Shown here piece by piece: positions 12,435 to 13,736 of a DNA stretch of 13,736 nt. Below the pieces are notes generated by a model. It ran no database searches. It was not told where the DNA came from and saw nothing but the letters and a program-made list of their open reading frames with translations. Source of the stretch: Spirochaetales bacterium (GTDB lineage Bacteria > Spirochaetota > Spirochaetia > DTKZ01); NCBI GenBank assembly GCA_031274005.1, contig JAISQU010000347.1, positions 1 through 13,736 on the forward strand. The letters are read 5' to 3'. The position numbers and the translations under genes were made by a program. How positions within the stretch are numbered: position 1 is the first letter of the stretch; each line of letters starts with the position of its first letter.

Positions 12435-13505
12435 CAGGCCGAAGTGATCCGAGGCGCCCTTGCCGGTGGTTTTGTTAAAACCCCTGGGCCGGCCCTGGTC
12501 ATCCGCCGCCTCCGGGCCGGAGTTAAGGGAAAAGGCGGAAAACTCCCAGCCCTGCCCGTCAAAAAACTCCCGGGACAAAAAAAACTGGTCGATCCTTTCC
12601 CAGGAACCCTGGTAGTAGTACGAGCCGGTTCCGGAGGTCAGGCCCCAGGGAGAAAAGAAGACCTCCCGATTCTCCGTTCCGCCGCCGGAGGCCGGAGGGG
12701 TTCGGAGATCCCCGGAATCAAAACTGTAAAGGAGGAACCCCGTCTCCTCGGCCAGCCGGGACTGTTCCCCCAGGGGAATCAAAGCGGCGGGGTAGGCCCG
12801 GTCAATCAGGCGGTACTCCTCAATGTCCTCGTTAAAATCCCCGGCGATAATAACCGGATGCCCCTCTCCCCCCCGGCGAAGGCTTTCCAACCGGCGGGTC
12901 AGAGCCTCCGCAGCCATGCGCCGCCGGGGTTCCGTTTCCGCCGCTCCTTCCAGCTTGGATTTCCAGTGGTTGTTAAAAACAATGATAACCCCGCCGGAAA
13001 CCTCCAGCCGGTACTCGGCAATATAACGATCCCCCCCGGTATCGGGGGTACTGTAACTGTGCATGATCACTTGGCTGATGGGAAGCCGGGTAAGGATACC
13101 CACCGCCGCCGCCTGGCCGGGGGGTTTATCCAGAGCCAGGTAACGGTAACCGCAGCTTTTCAGGTAAACCCGGTTCAGGTATTCCAGGGCGGCCAGGTTT
13201 TCCGCCTCCTGGAGCAGAACCACATCCGGCCCTCCCGGCGCCGCCTCCTGGATAACCAGGGCCAGCCGGGCGCACTTGTCATTAAAGTTGGCGGTGGTCC
13301 ATTGGGGCGGGATAAACTCCCCATACTCCCCTCCCTGAACGGCATCGTCAAAAAGGTTTTGCACATTCCAACTGAGGAGGGTGAGTTCCGCCCGGCCGCC
13401 CCCCGAAAGGGGGCATCCCGCCAAAATAACTTGAAAGGCCAGGCCCATGAAAAGGACCGGCCCCGCCGAAAATCCCGGCATCCTGGTTTTCTTTTTTTGT
13501 TTCAT
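12411..13505 (-). CDS. Lipoprotein of the endonuclease/exonuclease/phosphatase family
   Basis: A 364-residue exported lipoprotein with a phosphoesterase fold. The N-terminus is basic (MKQKKKTR), followed by a hydrophobic stretch and the lipobox LAGC with Cys31 for lipid attachment. Catalytic motifs of the DNase I-like superfamily are all present: SWNVQNLFD (45-53), LQEAEN (98-103) with the metal-binding Glu, NNHWKS (178-183), AGDFNED (221-227), RIDQFFLS (304-311) and ASDHFGLI (351-358). It probably cleaves nucleic acid or another phosphodiester outside the inner membrane, for nutrient scavenging or a related role. The start is the first Met of the basic region, but its ribosome site is weak; the Met at residue 9 is an alternative. 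GC-rich codon use matches fhs. It is not obviously linked to its neighbours. Confidence 0.92.
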   Translation of the reverse strand: MKQKKKTRMPGFSAGPVLFMGLAFQVILAGCPLSGGGRAELTLLSWNVQNLFDDAVQGGEYGEFIPPQWTTANFNDKCARLALVIQEAAPGGPDVVLLQEAENLAALEYLNRVYLKSCGYRYLALDKPPGQAAAVGILTRLPISQVIMHSYSTPDTGGDRYIAEYRLEVSGGVIIVFNNHWKSKLEGAAETEPRRRMAAEALTRRLESLRRGGEGHPVIIAGDFNEDIEEYRLIDRAYPAALIPLGEQSRLAEETGFLLYSFDSGDLRTPPASGGGTENREVFFSPWGLTSGTGSYYYQGSWERIDQFFLSREFFDGQGWEFSAFSLNSGPEAADDQGRPRGFNKTTGKGASDHFGLILRLRLL

Positions 13506-13736
13506 ACCAAGAAGGACCTAGGAAACCCCCGTTTCGCTTCTTCGTTTACAAAAAATTTTCCATTACATTACTTGTCCGTGAGATTAACGGTTATCCTAAT
13601 ACGGAGAATGGCTGCTTGACACGACAAACGCATGAAACATCAGAGAGCGAGGACGGCCTCAAGATGTTGCTCAAACCCCCAACTCAATATGCGGCGTTTG
13701 AGTCTGAGGCTGTACTTTTTCCCAAGCTGTAATGTT
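13506..13736. other. Right-edge region without a supported gene
   Basis: On the minus strand a frame open from the edge reads KKYSLRLKRRILSWGFEQHL and stops at 13640; it could be the tail of a gene outside the window, but I do not recognise it. The stretch 13506-13620 should hold the lipoprotein promoter; no convincing -35/-10 pair is visible. Confidence 0.3.

Noticed and set aside
12444..13619. A 391-codon open frame on the plus strand.
   Set aside because: It is antisense to the lipoprotein nuclease, whose six catalytic motifs and lipobox are clear. The plus-strand product is low in complexity and Pro/Gly/Arg-rich, as expected of a GC-rich shadow.
1..13736. CRISPR arrays, tRNA and rRNA genes.
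   Set aside because: I saw no regularly spaced repeats, no cloverleaf with TTCRA-type loops and no rRNA-like sequence; this was by eye and not by a covariance search.

Overview
This window looks like chromosome from an anaerobic bacterium with mixed base composition, plausibly a treponeme-like spirochaete such as those of termite guts. That placement is inference: it rests on a formate-tetrahydrofolate ligase gene, a lipoprotein nuclease and the codon style, and no rRNA or other marker gene is present. GC content is visibly high at both ends (fhs at the left, the nuclease lipoprotein at the right), intermediate in the middle, and clearly lower in the AAA ATPase/DUF4276 pair at about 10.27-12.05 kb.

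Layout. At the left edge, on the minus strand, is the N-terminal 60% of formate-tetrahydrofolate ligase (fhs). Then comes a catabolic-looking cluster. Leftward genes are a VOC-fold (glyoxalase-like) protein, a 26-residue leftover of a short-chain dehydrogenase (SDR) and an MFS transporter. Rightward genes are a zinc-type medium-chain dehydrogenase (MDR), then a two-gene unit of a cysteine-rich protein (weakly like the L-2-amino-thiazoline-4-carboxylate hydrolase family) and a stand-alone GcvT-like aminomethyltransferase, then a LuxR/NarL-type regulator. From 8.6 to 10.3 kb is a gene graveyard: two small dead ORFs, a truncated LuxR-type gene joined through a run of ten G to an SDR start, the tail of a second MDR gene with an internal stop, and a third LuxR-type remnant with a frameshift. 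Next is an apparently intact, AT-rich AAA ATPase + DUF4276 pair that resembles nuclease-type phage-defence modules, then a DUF4143 ATPase fragment, and finally a lipoprotein of the endonuclease/exonuclease/phosphatase family.

How it may work together. The strongest non-coding signal is a 7-2-7 palindrome, TACCCAA-N2-TTGGGTA, in the VOC/MDR divergent promoter and again before the cysteine-rich/GcvT-like unit, with a diverged version (TACATAA-N2-TTATGTA) before a dead gene. NarL/FixJ-type helix-turn-helix domains bind this architecture, and all three regulator copies here carry that domain type. In three of four directions the palindrome centre lies 32-33 bp from a plausible -10 hexamer, the -41.5 position expected of an activator that replaces the -35 box. 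My model is an inducible regulon that imports a substrate (MFS), modifies it (MDR, VOC, formerly SDR) and moves a one-carbon group to tetrahydrofolate (GcvT-like), in a cell that also has fhs for one-carbon metabolism. The substrate cannot be read from the sequence. The region has been duplicated and partly dismantled, leaving fragments and ghost control sites.
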